Positions 19,297-29,570 of a stretch of DNA of 64,000 nt are shown here, one piece after another. The stretch covers positions 62,001-126,000 of the forward strand of contig CAJODL010000001.1 of the NCBI GenBank assembly GCA_905233165.1, in the 5' to 3' direction. Positions within the stretch are counted from its first letter, which is position 1. Each line of letters begins with the position of its first letter. The notes under the pieces are model-generated. The model was not told the origin of the DNA. It was given only the letters and a program-made list of their open reading frames with translations, and ran no database searches. Source of the stretch: an uncultured Prevotella sp. Its GTDB lineage: Bacteria; Bacteroidota; Bacteroidia; Bacteroidales; Bacteroidaceae. A program made the position numbers and the translations under genes.

Positions 19297-20283
19297 TTAT
19301 ATTGCTTCTTTTTCAGAATATGCAGCCGCCTCAGCTGCTGCTATTATTTCTTCACGACTTAATTCTCGTGCTGACAAATCATCAAGAGACAATTCGTCAA
19401 TTGCTTGCTCTGTTGCAGTTACCTTCAAAGAGGATTCCAATTCTACTGCCACTTCTTTCCCTTTCTCTGTTTCTGTTTCTCCTTCTTGTTGTTCAGACGG
19501 CACGACGATAATCTTATCAACAAAAGTCTTGTCTGCCCTCAACTTGTTTATTGTCTTTTCACTTGCCGCCTGCTGAGCTTCCTTCTTGGAATATCCCTCA
19601 CCATCAAGGCAGACAACACCATTGAGTACTACAGCATAAACAAATATCGGCGACCCATTTTCGTCTTGTGACTGAGAAACCATTCTATACTCTAACTGCA
19701 CCTTATTCTTCTGAGACCATTCAAGTAATTTAGACTTGAAGTTCATCTCTTTATAAGCAATCTTGTCGGCATTAAGATATTCTCCCATAACACGTTTATT
19801 CCAAAATGTCATGCAAGCATCATATCCACGATCAAGATAAAGAGCCCCTACAAGAGCCTCAAAGGCATTTCCACCAATATAACTGTTATGTTGTATGGAG
19901 CGACCACTTGCCATAATGAGTCTTGTAATTCCCATCTGCTGTGCCAAGCGTCCGAGGGTTTCTCGCTGCACCAGTTTTGAACGTGTATTGGTAAGAAAGC
20001 CCTCCGGCTTTCCTGTATAACGTCTATATACAAGGTCTCCGACTACTGCATCAAGTATTGCGTCACCCAAGAATTCCAATCGCTCATTGCTAACACGCTT
20101 TCCAAGACGCTTTGTCTTAGGATTGAAGTCACGATGACCCAAACTCTTGTGCATCAAGGCTACCTTATAATATTGTATCTTTCTTGGCCAAACACCAAGA
20201 ATCTTATATAAAGCAGCATAAAGTTCCTTTTCCTTACGAGGCAGAAAAAGGAACTTTATACTATTAATTATCTTAGCCAGCAT
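19297..20283 (-). CDS. rnc: Ribonuclease III with long acidic C-terminal extension
   Basis: This double-strand-specific endoribonuclease processes rRNA and structured mRNA. The RNase III signature is 'NERLEFLGDAILDAVVGD' and the double-stranded-RNA-binding domain follows ('MNFKSKLLEWSQKNKVQLEYR', ending near 'KKEAQQAASEKTINKL'). After the binding domain there is an extra tail of about 75 residues rich in Glu, Ala and Ser, which typical RNase III lacks. It overlaps the end of fabF by 11 bp, a fabF-rnc coupling common in Bacteroidota. Confidence 0.95.
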   Translation of the reverse strand: MLAKIINSIKFLFLPRKEKELYAALYKILGVWPRKIQYYKVALMHKSLGHRDFNPKTKRLGKRVSNERLEFLGDAILDAVVGDLVYRRYTGKPEGFLTNTRSKLVQRETLGRLAQQMGITRLIMASGRSIQHNSYIGGNAFEALVGALYLDRGYDACMTFWNKRVMGEYLNADKIAYKEMNFKSKLLEWSQKNKVQLEYRMVSQSQDENGSPIFVYAVVLNGVVCLDGEGYSKKEAQQAASEKTINKLRADKTFVDKIIVVPSEQQEGETETEKGKEVAVELESSLKVTATEQAIDELSLDDLSARELSREEIIAAAEAAAYSEKEAI

Positions 20284-21532
20284 ACTTCTTGAATATCACA
20301 CAGGCATTATGTCCTCCAAAACCAAAAGTATTACTGAGGGCAGCACGTACAGTACGCTTCTGTGCCTTGTTGAATGTGAAGTTCATCTTATAGTCTATCT
20401 CAGGATCCTCATCACCATCTTCATGGTTTATTGTAGGAGGCACAATATCCTCCTGAACTGCCTTAACGCATGCCATCGCTTCAATAGCGCCAGCAGCACC
20501 AAGCAAGTGTCCAGTCATAGATTTTGTAGATGAAATATTCAATTTATACGCCCACTCACCAAAGAGATCCTTGATGGCTTTTGCTTCAGAAATATCACCT
20601 ACTGGTGTAGATGTACCATGAACATTGATATAATCTATATCCTCTGGTTTCATCTCTGCATCCTTCAATGCTTCAGACATCACCAACTTAGCGCCCAATC
20701 CCTCTGGATGAGAAGCTGTGATGTGATATGCGTCAGCACTTAATCCAGCACCTACCATCTCACAATAAATCTTTGCGCCACGAGCCTTTGCATGTTCTAA
20801 TTCTTCAAGGATAAGACAAGAAGCACCTTCACCCATCACAAAACCATCACGGCTTGCAGAGAATGGACGACTGGCCTTCTGTGGCTCATCATTTCTTGTA
20901 GAAACAGCATGCATAGAGCAGAAACCACCAAGTCCTGGATCAGTAATCACAGCCTCAGCACCACCACTTACGATAACATTTGCCTTACCAAGACGAATAA
21001 GGTTGAATGCATCTGCCAATGCATTCGAAGAAGAAGCACAGGCACTGGTAGTAGCATAGTTTGGTCCATGGAAACCATATTTTATAGAAATTTGGCCAGG
21101 AGCGATGTCGCCAATCATCTTAGGGATAAAGAAAGGTCCGAACTTTGGTGTGTCCCTATGCTCAGTATAATATTCCAACTCTTCCTGCATGGTACGCAGT
21201 CCACCAATACCTACACCGAAGATAACTCCTATTCTGTCTTTGTCAACAGTATCAAGGTTCATGGCAGAATCTTCTATAGCCATTGCAGCAGAAGCCATCG
21301 CAAACTGACAGAACTTGTCCATTTTACGCACTTCTTTTCGGTCAATCCATACGGAAGGATCAAAGTCTTTCACCTCACAAGCAAATGTCGTCTTATAACG
21401 TGAAGCATCAAACTGTTTGATAGTGTCAGCACCACTAACACCTGCAAGCATGTTTTTCCATGTCTTTTCTGCTGTAAGACCAAGGGGAGTAACGGCACCA
21501 AGACCTGTTACAACAACTCTTTTTAATTCCAT
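20273..21532 (-). CDS. fabF: Beta-ketoacyl-ACP synthase II
   Basis: This condensing enzyme elongates acyl-ACP in type II fatty-acid synthesis. The nucleophile Cys is in 'TTSACASSSNAL', and the two catalytic His are in 'VHGTSTPVGD' and 'MTGHLLGAAGA'. A C-terminal 'SNTFGFGGHN' is also typical. The 419 residues match FabF. It lies 88 bp after acpP, with a hairpin between them, and overlaps rnc by 11 bp. Confidence 0.97.
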   Translation of the reverse strand: MELKRVVVTGLGAVTPLGLTAEKTWKNMLAGVSGADTIKQFDASRYKTTFACEVKDFDPSVWIDRKEVRKMDKFCQFAMASAAMAIEDSAMNLDTVDKDRIGVIFGVGIGGLRTMQEELEYYTEHRDTPKFGPFFIPKMIGDIAPGQISIKYGFHGPNYATTSACASSSNALADAFNLIRLGKANVIVSGGAEAVITDPGLGGFCSMHAVSTRNDEPQKASRPFSASRDGFVMGEGASCLILEELEHAKARGAKIYCEMVGAGLSADAYHITASHPEGLGAKLVMSEALKDAEMKPEDIDYINVHGTSTPVGDISEAKAIKDLFGEWAYKLNISSTKSMTGHLLGAAGAIEAMACVKAVQEDIVPPTINHEDGDEDPEIDYKMNFTFNKAQKRTVRAALSNTFGFGGHNACVIFKKYAG

Positions 21533-21556
21533 ACTTTATCTTTTAAAATAAAATAA

Positions 21557-21590
21557 GGTGATGGTTGGAGTACTCTCTCCTACCATCACC
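21557..21590 (-). terminator. Hairpin between acpP and fabF (terminator or attenuator)
   Basis: GGTGATGGTTGGAG pairs with CTCCTACCATCACC (one mismatch, 6-nt loop). On the minus strand it is followed by TTATTTTATTTT. Partial termination here would give more acpP than fabF transcript, in line with the high demand for carrier protein. Confidence 0.75.
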
Positions 21591-21620
21591 CGTGTATAAT
21601 TTTGCTGAGCAAATAGGTTT

Positions 21621-21857
21621 TTACTTGCCAGCGTTCTCGATGTAAGCAATAGCGTCGCCTACAGTCTGGATCTTTTCAGCGTCAGAATCAGGAATTGTTA
21701 CACCAAATTCTTTCTCAAGTTCCATGATGAGTTCTACAGTGTCAAGAGAGTCAGCACCCAAGTCATTTGTAAAACTTGCTTCTGGCTTTACCTCAGCTGC
21801 GTCAACACCAAGTTTGTCAACGATAATGCTTACTACTTTAGATTCAATTTCAGACAT
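21621..21857 (-). CDS. acpP: Acyl carrier protein
   Basis: This small acidic protein carries acyl chains on a phosphopantetheine arm attached to the Ser in '[14 protein letters not shown]'. The length of 78 residues is standard. It has a strong promoter (21946-21977) and heads the fabF-rnc-dapB-lepB run, with a hairpin behind it. Confidence 0.98.
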   Translation of the reverse strand: MSEIESKVVSIIVDKLGVDAAEVKPEASFTNDLGADSLDTVELIMELEKEFGVTIPDSDAEKIQTVGDAIAYIENAGK

Positions 21858-21945
21858 AATTTTTAATTTTAAGTTTATAAATGGATTGTCTAATCTTATG
21901 ATTCTCTTCTTTTTAAAAAAGAGACATTTTTTATTTATTCGGGTG

Positions 21946-21977
21946 CAAAGGTACTTTTTTTCTACGACATATACAAA
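21946..21977 (-). promoter_or_regulatory. Bacteroidota-type promoter of acpP
   Basis: On the minus strand TTTG (21974-21977), 20 bp and TACCTTTG (21946-21953) match the consensus exactly. The 5' leader would be about 80 nt. Confidence 0.85.
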
Positions 21978-22034
21978 TATTTTTGAGAAAATTTCATCCT
22001 ACTCTGCACAAACCCCCATACTTTGTGCACAAAA

Positions 22035-23645
22035 TTAATTTTCGTCAATTTTTTTCAACGCGCACTTTACTATCTCATTATCTTCGTTATATATGCGGAA
22101 GTATTCATTGATAGACCATAAGTCTCGGGCTATGAGTGCTTTAAGGTTTCTACGCAAAGTCTTTGTCGTCTGCTCTTTTTCAGCATCATCTTTAGGTTTA
22201 ACACCCTGTTTCTCTCCTTCCGCAAAAATGTCGTTAATAAAAGACTGCGGCACTTCATAATTCTGTTCAAAAGCTATAAAGCCTTCACTCTTTTCTCCAT
22301 TTTCTGTAATACCCTCCTTACCATATTTTTTTATAAGAGCCTTACGATTCTTTTCGGCAAAACGCAAATTTACATTTATAATGACAGACTTTGCAGCCAG
22401 TTCACGATGATACTTAGTATATATAGTTGTATCCAATGGTACAAAAATATCTGGCATTACTCCTCCACCACCATAAACTATACGATGTTTCTTTAAAGTC
22501 TCAAACTTTAGAGAATCAGCGAAATGGATTGAATCTGCGTTAGTTAATTCTCCATGCTTATAACGCTTCTCCACATCCATATAATAGTCTTTTTTGTCTC
22601 CTTTCACATAAGGCTTTTGGATACAACGTCCAGAAGGGGTATAGTAATGGGCTACTGTAAGACGTATCATACTTCCATCAGGAAGATCTACCGGTCTCTG
22701 TACCAATCCCTTACCAAAGGTGCGACGCCCTATAATGGTGCCTCTGTCCTGATCTTGTATAGCTCCTGAAACGATTTCCGCAGCTGAAGCAGTAAATTCA
22801 TTAACGAGAACTATGACTTTTCCTTGACGGAAGATACCATTACCACGAGCCCTATATTCCTGCCGCCTCGTAGTTCTTCCTTCTGTATACACAAGGAGGT
22901 CATGTTGCTCTAACAATTCGTTGAGCACCTGAACTGCAGCCTGAAGATATCCGCCACCATTATCTTGCAAATCAAGTATAAGGTTTTGCATACCAACACT
23001 TTGCATCTTCTTTATTGCATCTGTAACCTCAGTTGGAGTAGTTGCTCCGAAAGAAGACAAACGGATATACCCCACCCCTGGTCGAATCATATAGGAAGCT
23101 TCTACAGTATTAAGAGGTATTTTGTCGCGAACAACAACAAAAGAAAGAATATCCTTAATGCCAGCACGCTTAACACCAATCTTTACCTTTGTTCCTTTGG
23201 GTCCGCGGAGGCGTCTCATAATCTCTTCCTTTGACATTTTCACTCCAGCAATTGCTGTATCATTTACAGAAACAAAGCGGTCGCCTGCAATAATACCCGC
23301 CTTCTCGGAAGGACCATCGTTTATAGTTTGTACAACAAGTAATGTATCTTCAAGAACATTGAACTGTACACCAACGCCCTCAAATCCTCCTTGCAAGGGT
23401 TCATTAAAAGACTTTACTTCCTTTGGCGTGAAATACGAAGAGTGCGGATCCAACTTCTCTAACATACCACGAATAGCATCCTCCGTAAGTTTCTTATTGT
23501 CAACAGTATCTACATAAAGATTTGAAATTGCCATTTGCGCAATTGCCAATTTTCGCAATGGAGAATCTTCACCAAGAGTAGTCGTTTTTTGTGCCAAAGA
23601 CGAGATAGCAATAGCACAACCAATTAATAACAAAAATTTTTTCAT
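22035..23645 (-). CDS. S41-family C-terminal processing peptidase
   Basis: This exported serine protease belongs to the tail-specific (Ctp/Prc) family. The signal peptide ends SSLA (residue 18), leaving Gln19. A PDZ domain follows (about 85-165, 'GVGVQFNVLEDTLLVV'). The catalytic Ser lies in 'NEFTASAAEIVSGA' and the Lys in 'RRTFGKGLVQ'. Such enzymes trim exported or periplasmic proteins from the C-terminus. It has its own promoter, facing the deaminase gene on the other strand. Confidence 0.93.
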   Translation of the reverse strand: MKKFLLLIGCAIAISSLAQKTTTLGEDSPLRKLAIAQMAISNLYVDTVDNKKLTEDAIRGMLEKLDPHSSYFTPKEVKSFNEPLQGGFEGVGVQFNVLEDTLLVVQTINDGPSEKAGIIAGDRFVSVNDTAIAGVKMSKEEIMRRLRGPKGTKVKIGVKRAGIKDILSFVVVRDKIPLNTVEASYMIRPGVGYIRLSSFGATTPTEVTDAIKKMQSVGMQNLILDLQDNGGGYLQAAVQVLNELLEQHDLLVYTEGRTTRRQEYRARGNGIFRQGKVIVLVNEFTASAAEIVSGAIQDQDRGTIIGRRTFGKGLVQRPVDLPDGSMIRLTVAHYYTPSGRCIQKPYVKGDKKDYYMDVEKRYKHGELTNADSIHFADSLKFETLKKHRIVYGGGGVMPDIFVPLDTTIYTKYHRELAAKSVIINVNLRFAEKNRKALIKKYGKEGITENGEKSEGFIAFEQNYEVPQSFINDIFAEGEKQGVKPKDDAEKEQTTKTLRRNLKALIARDLWSINEYFRIYNEDNEIVKCALKKIDEN

Positions 23646-23649
23646 GCCG

Positions 23650-23681
23650 CAAAATTAGTAAATTTATTCTAAACATGCAAT
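23650..23681 (-). promoter_or_regulatory. Promoter of the S41 peptidase gene
   Basis: TAATTTTG (23650-23657, minus) fits the -7 consensus, and ATTG (23678-23681) is 20 bp upstream. The -7 box nearly abuts the start codon, so the leader is very short or absent. Confidence 0.6.
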
Positions 23682-23697
23682 TTTTTTTCCCTTTTTC

Positions 23698-23728
23698 TTG
23701 CATTTTCCACAACTTAATTGTACCTTTG
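23698..23728 (+). promoter_or_regulatory. Promoter of the deaminase-suf unit
   Basis: TTG (23698-23700) and TACCTTTG (23721-23728) are 20 bp apart. They lie inside the ORF-track version of the next gene, showing that its real start is the downstream ATG at 23747. Confidence 0.75.
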
Positions 23729-23746
23729 CAGCCTATAATAAGCCCT

Positions 23747-25027
23747 ATGAGAATAAGATTATACAATGCACGCATTCTGACGATGTCCCCCAAAGATGAC
23801 AATATCTTTATGGGAGAAATTGTTGTTGAGGACGGGAAAATCATTGCCGTTGGCACTGATTCTATTACTGGTCAGTATGACAAAGAAATAGATTGCCATG
23901 CAAACCTTTTGATGCCAGGATTTAAGAATGCTCATGCTCATTCTGGTATGAGTGGTCTGCGTTCTCTTGCTGATGATTTGCCACTTAATGAATGGCTTAC
24001 AAAAAGCATTTTCCCTGTAGAAGCACTCATGACGGCAGATGACATATATTGGATGTCACAATTATCTGTGTTAGAATATCTCACCAGCGGTATTACTGCC
24101 TGTTTTGATATGTATATGGAACAAGAAGCTGTTGCCAAAGCCATGGACGATATGGGATTCCGCTGCGTACAGACAAGTGGAGCAAACGACTTCTCTAAAG
24201 ATATTCGTGAGATGAGCCGCCTATATGATATAATTAATCAGCCAAACTCACTGCAATCTTACATTTTGGGATTTCATGCGGAATATACCACGAATATAGA
24301 TAATCTTAAAGCAATAGCAGCCCAAGTAAACAAAAAGAAAAGTCCTTGTTATGTTCATGCTTGTGAAACACAGCAAGAAGTAGAAGGATGTCTGCAACGA
24401 TATGGTATGACACCGGTACAATTCTTGGATAGCCTGGGAATGTTCAAATATGGTGGAGGGATATATCATGGTATCCACATGAGCGAAGAAGATTTCGATG
24501 TCATGAAGAAACGGGGATTGTTTGTTGTAACAAATCCTGGTTCAAACACCAAACTCGCCAGTGGCATAGCTCCTATAAAAAGATATATGGATCTCGGCAT
24601 TCCTATTGCTATCGGCACTGACGGACCTGCTTCCAATAATTGCCTTGACTTCTTCAGAGAGATGTTCTTAGTCACTGGCTTAGCAAAACTACGCGAGAAC
24701 GATGCTGCTGTCATCGATGCCAAAGAAGTCCTGAAAATGGCAACAGTAAATGGTGCAAAAGCTATGCACCTGAAGGATTGTGAGACTTTGTCGGTAGGCC
24801 AAAAAGCCGACATCATAATGATAGACCTGCAGCAACCCAATATGCAACCAATAAACAATATAGAAAAAAACATTGTCTATTCCGGCTCTAAACAGAACGT
24901 GAAGATGACAATGATAGAAGGAAAGATATTGTATTGGGAGGGAATTTTCCTGCATTCTGATGCCCAAAAAATATATCAGCAGGTTGAAAGAGTAAAAACA
25001 CGACTATGTAAAGAAGTCAATGGATAA
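23747..25027 (+). CDS. Amidohydrolase, MTA/SAH or related deaminase
   Basis: This cytoplasmic metal-dependent deaminase of the TrzN/MtaD group probably acts on S-adenosylhomocysteine, methylthioadenosine or a similar nucleoside. The metal-binding His-x-His is in 'KNAHAHSGM', further ligands are in '[10 protein letters not shown]' and 'GIHMSEED', and the catalytic Asp is in '[10 protein letters not shown]'. I chose ATG 23747 ([11 protein letters not shown]) because a promoter lies inside the upstream extension and that extension does not resemble the family. The end overlaps sufB by 8 bp, so they form one transcript. The substrate is uncertain. Confidence 0.85.
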   Translation: MRIRLYNARILTMSPKDDNIFMGEIVVEDGKIIAVGTDSITGQYDKEIDCHANLLMPGFKNAHAHSGMSGLRSLADDLPLNEWLTKSIFPVEALMTADDIYWMSQLSVLEYLTSGITACFDMYMEQEAVAKAMDDMGFRCVQTSGANDFSKDIREMSRLYDIINQPNSLQSYILGFHAEYTTNIDNLKAIAAQVNKKKSPCYVHACETQQEVEGCLQRYGMTPVQFLDSLGMFKYGGGIYHGIHMSEEDFDVMKKRGLFVVTNPGSNTKLASGIAPIKRYMDLGIPIAIGTDGPASNNCLDFFREMFLVTGLAKLRENDAAVIDAKEVLKMATVNGAKAMHLKDCETLSVGQKADIIMIDLQQPNMQPINNIEKNIVYSGSKQNVKMTMIEGKILYWEGIFLHSDAQKIYQQVERVKTRLCKEVNG

Positions 25028-26447
25028 AGAATTATTTGCATATACACCATATAAACACGGATTCACTACTGATGTTCAAACAGAGATAATCCCAGCTGGA
25101 TTGACAGAAGATATCGTAAGACTTATCTCTGCCAAGAAGGGAGAACCTGACTGGATGTTAGAGTTCCGTCTTAAGGCTTTCCGCCATTGGCAAACAATGA
25201 AACAGCCCACATGGGGACATGTTAAAATCCCGCCTATTGACTATCAGGCTATATCATACTATGCTGATCCAATGTCTGGAAAGAAGAAAGGAAAGAAAGA
25301 GATTGATCCTGAATTGGAAAAGACCTTCGACAAGTTAGGAATCCCCCTTGAGGAGCGTTTAGCACTTTCTGGAGTTGCTGTAGATGCTATTATGGACTCC
25401 GTTTCAGTAAAAACTACATACAAGGAGAAACTGAAAGACCTCGGCATCATATTCATGTCTATCGGTGAGGCTGTAAAAGAACACCCTGATCTTGTAAAAG
25501 AATACCTAGGAAGCGTAGTACCCTATCGCGACAATTTCTTTGCTGCCCTTAACTCGGCTGTATTTTCCGATGGATCCTTCGTATATATTCCCAAAGGTGT
25601 GAGATGTCCAATGGAATTAAGTTCGTATTTCCGCATAAATGCCGCTGGAACCGGCCAATTTGAGAGAACTCTCATAATAGCTGATGATGATTCCTATGTG
25701 TCATATCTGGAAGGATGTACAGCCCCTATGCGAGACGAAAACCAACTTCATGCTGCTATAGTTGAGATTATAGTTAAGGATCGAGCAGAAGTAAAATACT
25801 CCACAGTACAAAACTGGTATCCAGGAGATGAACATGGCAAAGGAGGTGTCCTGAATCTCGTTACAAAGCGTGGGGACCTGCGTGGAGAAAGTTCCAAACT
25901 ATCTTGGACACAGGTAGAAACTGGTTCCGCAATAACATGGAAATATCCTTCATGCGTATTGCGTGGTGACAATTCCCAGGCAGAATTCTATTCTGTTGCT
26001 GTTACCAATAACTACCAAGAGGCTGATACTGGCACCAAGATGATACATATGGGAAAGAATACAAAATCTACCATTATATCTAAAGGTATTTCAGCAGGCC
26101 ATTCTCAAAACAGTTATCGAGGCTTGGTAAGAGCAACCCCAAAAGCTATTGGTGCCCGTAACTACTCTTCTTGCGATAGTCTCTTATTAGGTTCACATTG
26201 TGGAGCACATACTTTTCCTTATATCGATGTCCATAATAACAGTGCTGTTATGGAGCACGAAGCAACAACTTCAAAAATTTCAGAGGAACAGTTACTGTAT
26301 TGTAACCAACGTGGTATAAGCACAGAAGATGCTGTTGGACTGATAGTTAATGGATATGCAAAGGAAGTATTACAACAACTCCCTATGGAATTTGCTGTAG
26401 AAGCCCAGAAATTGCTAAGTGTATCACTCGAAGGATCTGTAGGATAA
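25020..26447 (+). CDS. sufB: Fe-S cluster assembly scaffold protein SufB
   Basis: SufB is part of the SufBCD complex that builds Fe-S clusters in the cytoplasm. Typical stretches are '[18 protein letters not shown]', 'YLEGCTAPM' and '[18 protein letters not shown]', together with the C-terminal conserved Glu-rich core. The 475 residues fit the family. It is followed by sufC 16 bp downstream. Confidence 0.97.
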   Translation: MDKELFAYTPYKHGFTTDVQTEIIPAGLTEDIVRLISAKKGEPDWMLEFRLKAFRHWQTMKQPTWGHVKIPPIDYQAISYYADPMSGKKKGKKEIDPELEKTFDKLGIPLEERLALSGVAVDAIMDSVSVKTTYKEKLKDLGIIFMSIGEAVKEHPDLVKEYLGSVVPYRDNFFAALNSAVFSDGSFVYIPKGVRCPMELSSYFRINAAGTGQFERTLIIADDDSYVSYLEGCTAPMRDENQLHAAIVEIIVKDRAEVKYSTVQNWYPGDEHGKGGVLNLVTKRGDLRGESSKLSWTQVETGSAITWKYPSCVLRGDNSQAEFYSVAVTNNYQEADTGTKMIHMGKNTKSTIISKGISAGHSQNSYRGLVRATPKAIGARNYSSCDSLLLGSHCGAHTFPYIDVHNNSAVMEHEATTSKISEEQLLYCNQRGISTEDAVGLIVNGYAKEVLQQLPMEFAVEAQKLLSVSLEGSVG

Positions 26448-26463
26448 AGAAGAATATACATAT

Positions 26464-27210
26464 ATGTTAGAAATTAAAAATCTGCATGCCCGTGCTGGTG
26501 AGAAGGAGATTCTCAAAGGCATAAATCTCACAATTACTGATGGTGAGATACATGCTCTCATGGGTACAAATGGTGCTGGTAAATCAACACTTTCAAACGT
26601 TATTGTGGGTAATCCAGCCTATGAAGTCACAGAGGGAGAAATAATCTTCAATGGTAAGAATTTATTGGAGATGACAGCAGACCAACGTGCGAATGCTGGT
26701 ATTTTTATGTCATTCCAGGCCCCTGTTGAGATACCTGGTGTCTCTATGACAAACTTTATGAAGGCCGCTGTCAATGCACGTCGTCAGGCGATGGGCAAAG
26801 AACCATTGAAGGCCTCTGACTTCATAAAACTGATGAAGGAAAAGCGCCAATTGGTAGAAATTGACCAGAAACTGCTGAAACGCTCTGTCAACGAAGGTTT
26901 TTCTGGAGGTGAGAAAAAGCGCAACGAAATATTCCAAATGGCAATGCTGGAACCAACTTTCTGCATTCTTGACGAAACTGATTCTGGTTTGGACGTGGAT
27001 GCTTTGCGTATCGTAGCGACAGGATTTAACACTTTGCGCACACCAGAAACCAGTGCAATGATAATAACCCACTATCAACGCCTGCTGGATTATATTAAAC
27101 CTGATGTCGTACATGTTCTCATAGACGGCAAGATAGTAATGACAGGGGACGCTGATTTAGCCGAAAAGATAGAAAACGAAGGATTTGATTTCATTGTCAA
27201 GAGTCTGTAA
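26464..27210 (+). CDS. sufC: Fe-S cluster assembly ATPase SufC
   Basis: This ABC-type ATPase powers the SufBCD complex. Walker A is 'GTNGAGKST', the signature is 'GFSGGEKKRNE' and Walker B is 'FCILDETDSGLDVDAL'. The length of 248 residues is standard. It lies between sufB and sufD in the usual order. Confidence 0.97.
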   Translation: MLEIKNLHARAGEKEILKGINLTITDGEIHALMGTNGAGKSTLSNVIVGNPAYEVTEGEIIFNGKNLLEMTADQRANAGIFMSFQAPVEIPGVSMTNFMKAAVNARRQAMGKEPLKASDFIKLMKEKRQLVEIDQKLLKRSVNEGFSGGEKKRNEIFQMAMLEPTFCILDETDSGLDVDALRIVATGFNTLRTPETSAMIITHYQRLLDYIKPDVVHVLIDGKIVMTGDADLAEKIENEGFDFIVKSL

Positions 27211-27231
27211 AGAAATCCTCTCTTAATACAA

Positions 27232-28368
27232 ATGAATAACGATTTCAATCTATACGACATAGTATCACCTCTTCTCAAGGAGCAAAAATACACAGAACGA
27301 TACCGCTATACCGATGTAATGGCGGCATTGACTCCCAACTATGGAATATTACCAGCAGCATATACCATAAAAGGGGTGCCTTACGTATATCCTGCAAACG
27401 AGGCGCCAACTGACATCAAACCTTATTTAGGCAAGATAGCGGACCATCGTGACCCTATGACCTTCCTGAATACGAAATTCTGCGCTGCCCCACTCGTGAT
27501 ATACATTCCCAAAAACGAAGTCGTAAAGGCTCCAATCCGAATTGAGAACACCCTTTCAGGAGAACAGGATACTATGGTTGTCCGCCGCATTCTTGTCATA
27601 ATGGAAGAGAGTGCTGAGGCAACAATTTTCTTCGTAGATCATACTAAAGGTGAAAACAAATATCTTACCTCGCAGGTGATAGAAATATTCTGCAAGGCCA
27701 ATTCGCATCTTGATATGTATGACTTGGAAGAAACCACCGAACAATGTTGTCGCTTCTCCAATTTATATATCAGTGCAGAAAGAGATGTTGTAGTGAATCA
27801 CAACAATATCACCCTTTCCAATGGTATTACCCGCAATGGCATCGATGTTTTTCTACGAGGTGAGAATGCTGAAGCAAATCTCAACGGAGCAGCAATAGCT
27901 GACCGCAACCAGCATATAGACAATAACACTCTCGTCATACACGGAGTACCGAAATGTACTTCTAAAGAACTATATAAATATGTTGCAGATGATAACGCTG
28001 TTGCCGCTTTTGCAGGCCGGATACTGGTAAAAGAGGGAGCACAGCAGACATCGTCACACATGACAAACAATAATATGTGTTGTGCTGATACAGCAAGGGT
28101 TTATACACAACCTATGCTGGAGATTTATGCTGATGACGTAAAATGTGCCCACGGTTCTACAGTCGGTGTAATGGATGAAGGAGCATTGTTCTATATGCAA
28201 CAACGTGGTATAGACATAGAAACAGCACGCACTCTACTCAAAAATGCGTTTATATCACAGGTTTTGGACGAAATGCATTGGGGCGCTTTTAGAGACCGAC
28301 TACATATCCTTGTTGATAAACGATTAAGTAAAGAAGAGAAATGCGGAACATGTCAGATATGCAAATAA
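27232..28368 (+). CDS. sufD: Fe-S cluster assembly protein SufD
   Basis: This is a beta-helix partner of SufB. The conserved C-terminal core is present ('CAHGSTVGVMDEGALFYMQQRGI'). At 378 residues it is somewhat shorter than many SufD proteins, the reduction being in the N-terminal half. The 3' end overlaps the sufS start. Confidence 0.94.
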   Translation: MNNDFNLYDIVSPLLKEQKYTERYRYTDVMAALTPNYGILPAAYTIKGVPYVYPANEAPTDIKPYLGKIADHRDPMTFLNTKFCAAPLVIYIPKNEVVKAPIRIENTLSGEQDTMVVRRILVIMEESAEATIFFVDHTKGENKYLTSQVIEIFCKANSHLDMYDLEETTEQCCRFSNLYISAERDVVVNHNNITLSNGITRNGIDVFLRGENAEANLNGAAIADRNQHIDNNTLVIHGVPKCTSKELYKYVADDNAVAAFAGRILVKEGAQQTSSHMTNNNMCCADTARVYTQPMLEIYADDVKCAHGSTVGVMDEGALFYMQQRGIDIETARTLLKNAFISQVLDEMHWGAFRDRLHILVDKRLSKEEKCGTCQICK

Positions 28369-29570
28369 GAGAAAATTTTCCCATTTTATCGAAGAAGATA
28401 TACGATAAATATCCTCTTGTATATCTTGATAATGGAGCCACTACACAAAAACCGTTGTGTGTACTGGACGCTATGAGAGAGGAGTATCTCAACGCAAATG
28501 CTAATGTACATCGCGGAGTACACTACCTTTCACAACAGGCCACAGACTTACATGAAAGTGCCAGGGAAAAAGTACGCCATTTCATCAATGCAAAAAACAC
28601 CTCGGAAATAATTTTCACTCGTGGCACTACAGAATCTATTAATCTCGTTGCCTCAAGTTTTGTAGAGGCATACATGAAGGCAGGAGATGAAGTACTGATA
28701 ACCGCTATGGAACATCACAGCAATATTGTTCCTTGGCAACTGCAGGCAAAGAAAAACGGTATTATTATAAAGGTAATACCTATGTCTGATGATGGGATAT
28801 TGGATATTGAAGCCATCGAAAACCTCATCACAGAGCGCACAAAACTCATCAGTGTCACACATGTCAGTAATGTTCTCGGTACTATTAACCCTGTAAAGGA
28901 AATTGTTGCTATTGCCCATAAAAATGGCATTCCATGCATGGTGGATGGAGCTCAAAGCGCTCCACACATGAAAATCGATGTGCAGGACTTAGATTGCGAC
29001 TTCTTTGCTTTTTCAGGTCACAAAATGTACGGTCCCACCGGTATTGGAGTACTTTATGGTAAAGAAAAATACCTCGAAGAAATGCCTCCATATCAGGGAG
29101 GCGGTGAGATGATTGGCACTGTTTCCTTTGAAAAGACCACTTTTGCCGATTTACCTTTTAAGTTTGAGGCTGGTACTCCTGACTATGTTGCCACACATGG
29201 CTTGGCAACAGCAATAGACTTTATGGAGAATATTGGCATCAACAATATAGAAGCTCACGAACGTGAACTGACATCATACGCATTAGCACAGATGCAAACA
29301 ATTCCTGAGATGAGAATTTTTGGGCCATTGGATGCAGAGCGTCATGATGCTGTCATTTCCTTCCTTGTTGGGAATATCCACCACCTCGATATGGGAACCC
29401 TGTTAGACCGTTTAGGAATTGCTGTGCGTACAGGTCACCATTGTGCAGAACCACTGATGCATCGCTTGGGAATAAACGGTACAGTACGAGCTTCATTTGC
29501 CATATATAATACGAAAGAAGAAATAGACATCCTTATAAATGGCATAAAGAGAGTTAGCCAAATGTTCTGA
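28350..29570 (+). CDS. sufS: Cysteine desulfurase SufS
   Basis: This PLP enzyme takes sulfur from cysteine for the Suf system. The PLP Lys is in 'FAFSGHKMYGPTG' and the active Cys in 'VRTGHHCAEPLM'. The ORF track starts three codons earlier; I prefer ATG 28350 (MSDMQIREN) because family members begin close to the 'IRENFPIL' segment, and ATG 28359 is also possible. It overlaps sufD by about 19 bp. No sufE or sufU follows in the window. Confidence 0.96.
   Translation: MSDMQIRENFPILSKKIYDKYPLVYLDNGATTQKPLCVLDAMREEYLNANANVHRGVHYLSQQATDLHESAREKVRHFINAKNTSEIIFTRGTTESINLVASSFVEAYMKAGDEVLITAMEHHSNIVPWQLQAKKNGIIIKVIPMSDDGILDIEAIENLITERTKLISVTHVSNVLGTINPVKEIVAIAHKNGIPCMVDGAQSAPHMKIDVQDLDCDFFAFSGHKMYGPTGIGVLYGKEKYLEEMPPYQGGGEMIGTVSFEKTTFADLPFKFEAGTPDYVATHGLATAIDFMENIGINNIEAHERELTSYALAQMQTIPEMRIFGPLDAERHDAVISFLVGNIHHLDMGTLLDRLGIAVRTGHHCAEPLMHRLGINGTVRASFAIYNTKEEIDILINGIKRVSQMF

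Noticed and set aside
23675-23746. Upstream start of the deaminase ORF
   Set aside because: A -33/-7 promoter lies within it, and the family begins at [11 protein letters not shown].
27232-28368. SufD as truncated or pseudogene because it is short
   Set aside because: The conserved C-terminal core is complete and the frame is intact between sufC and sufS; the length lies within natural variation.
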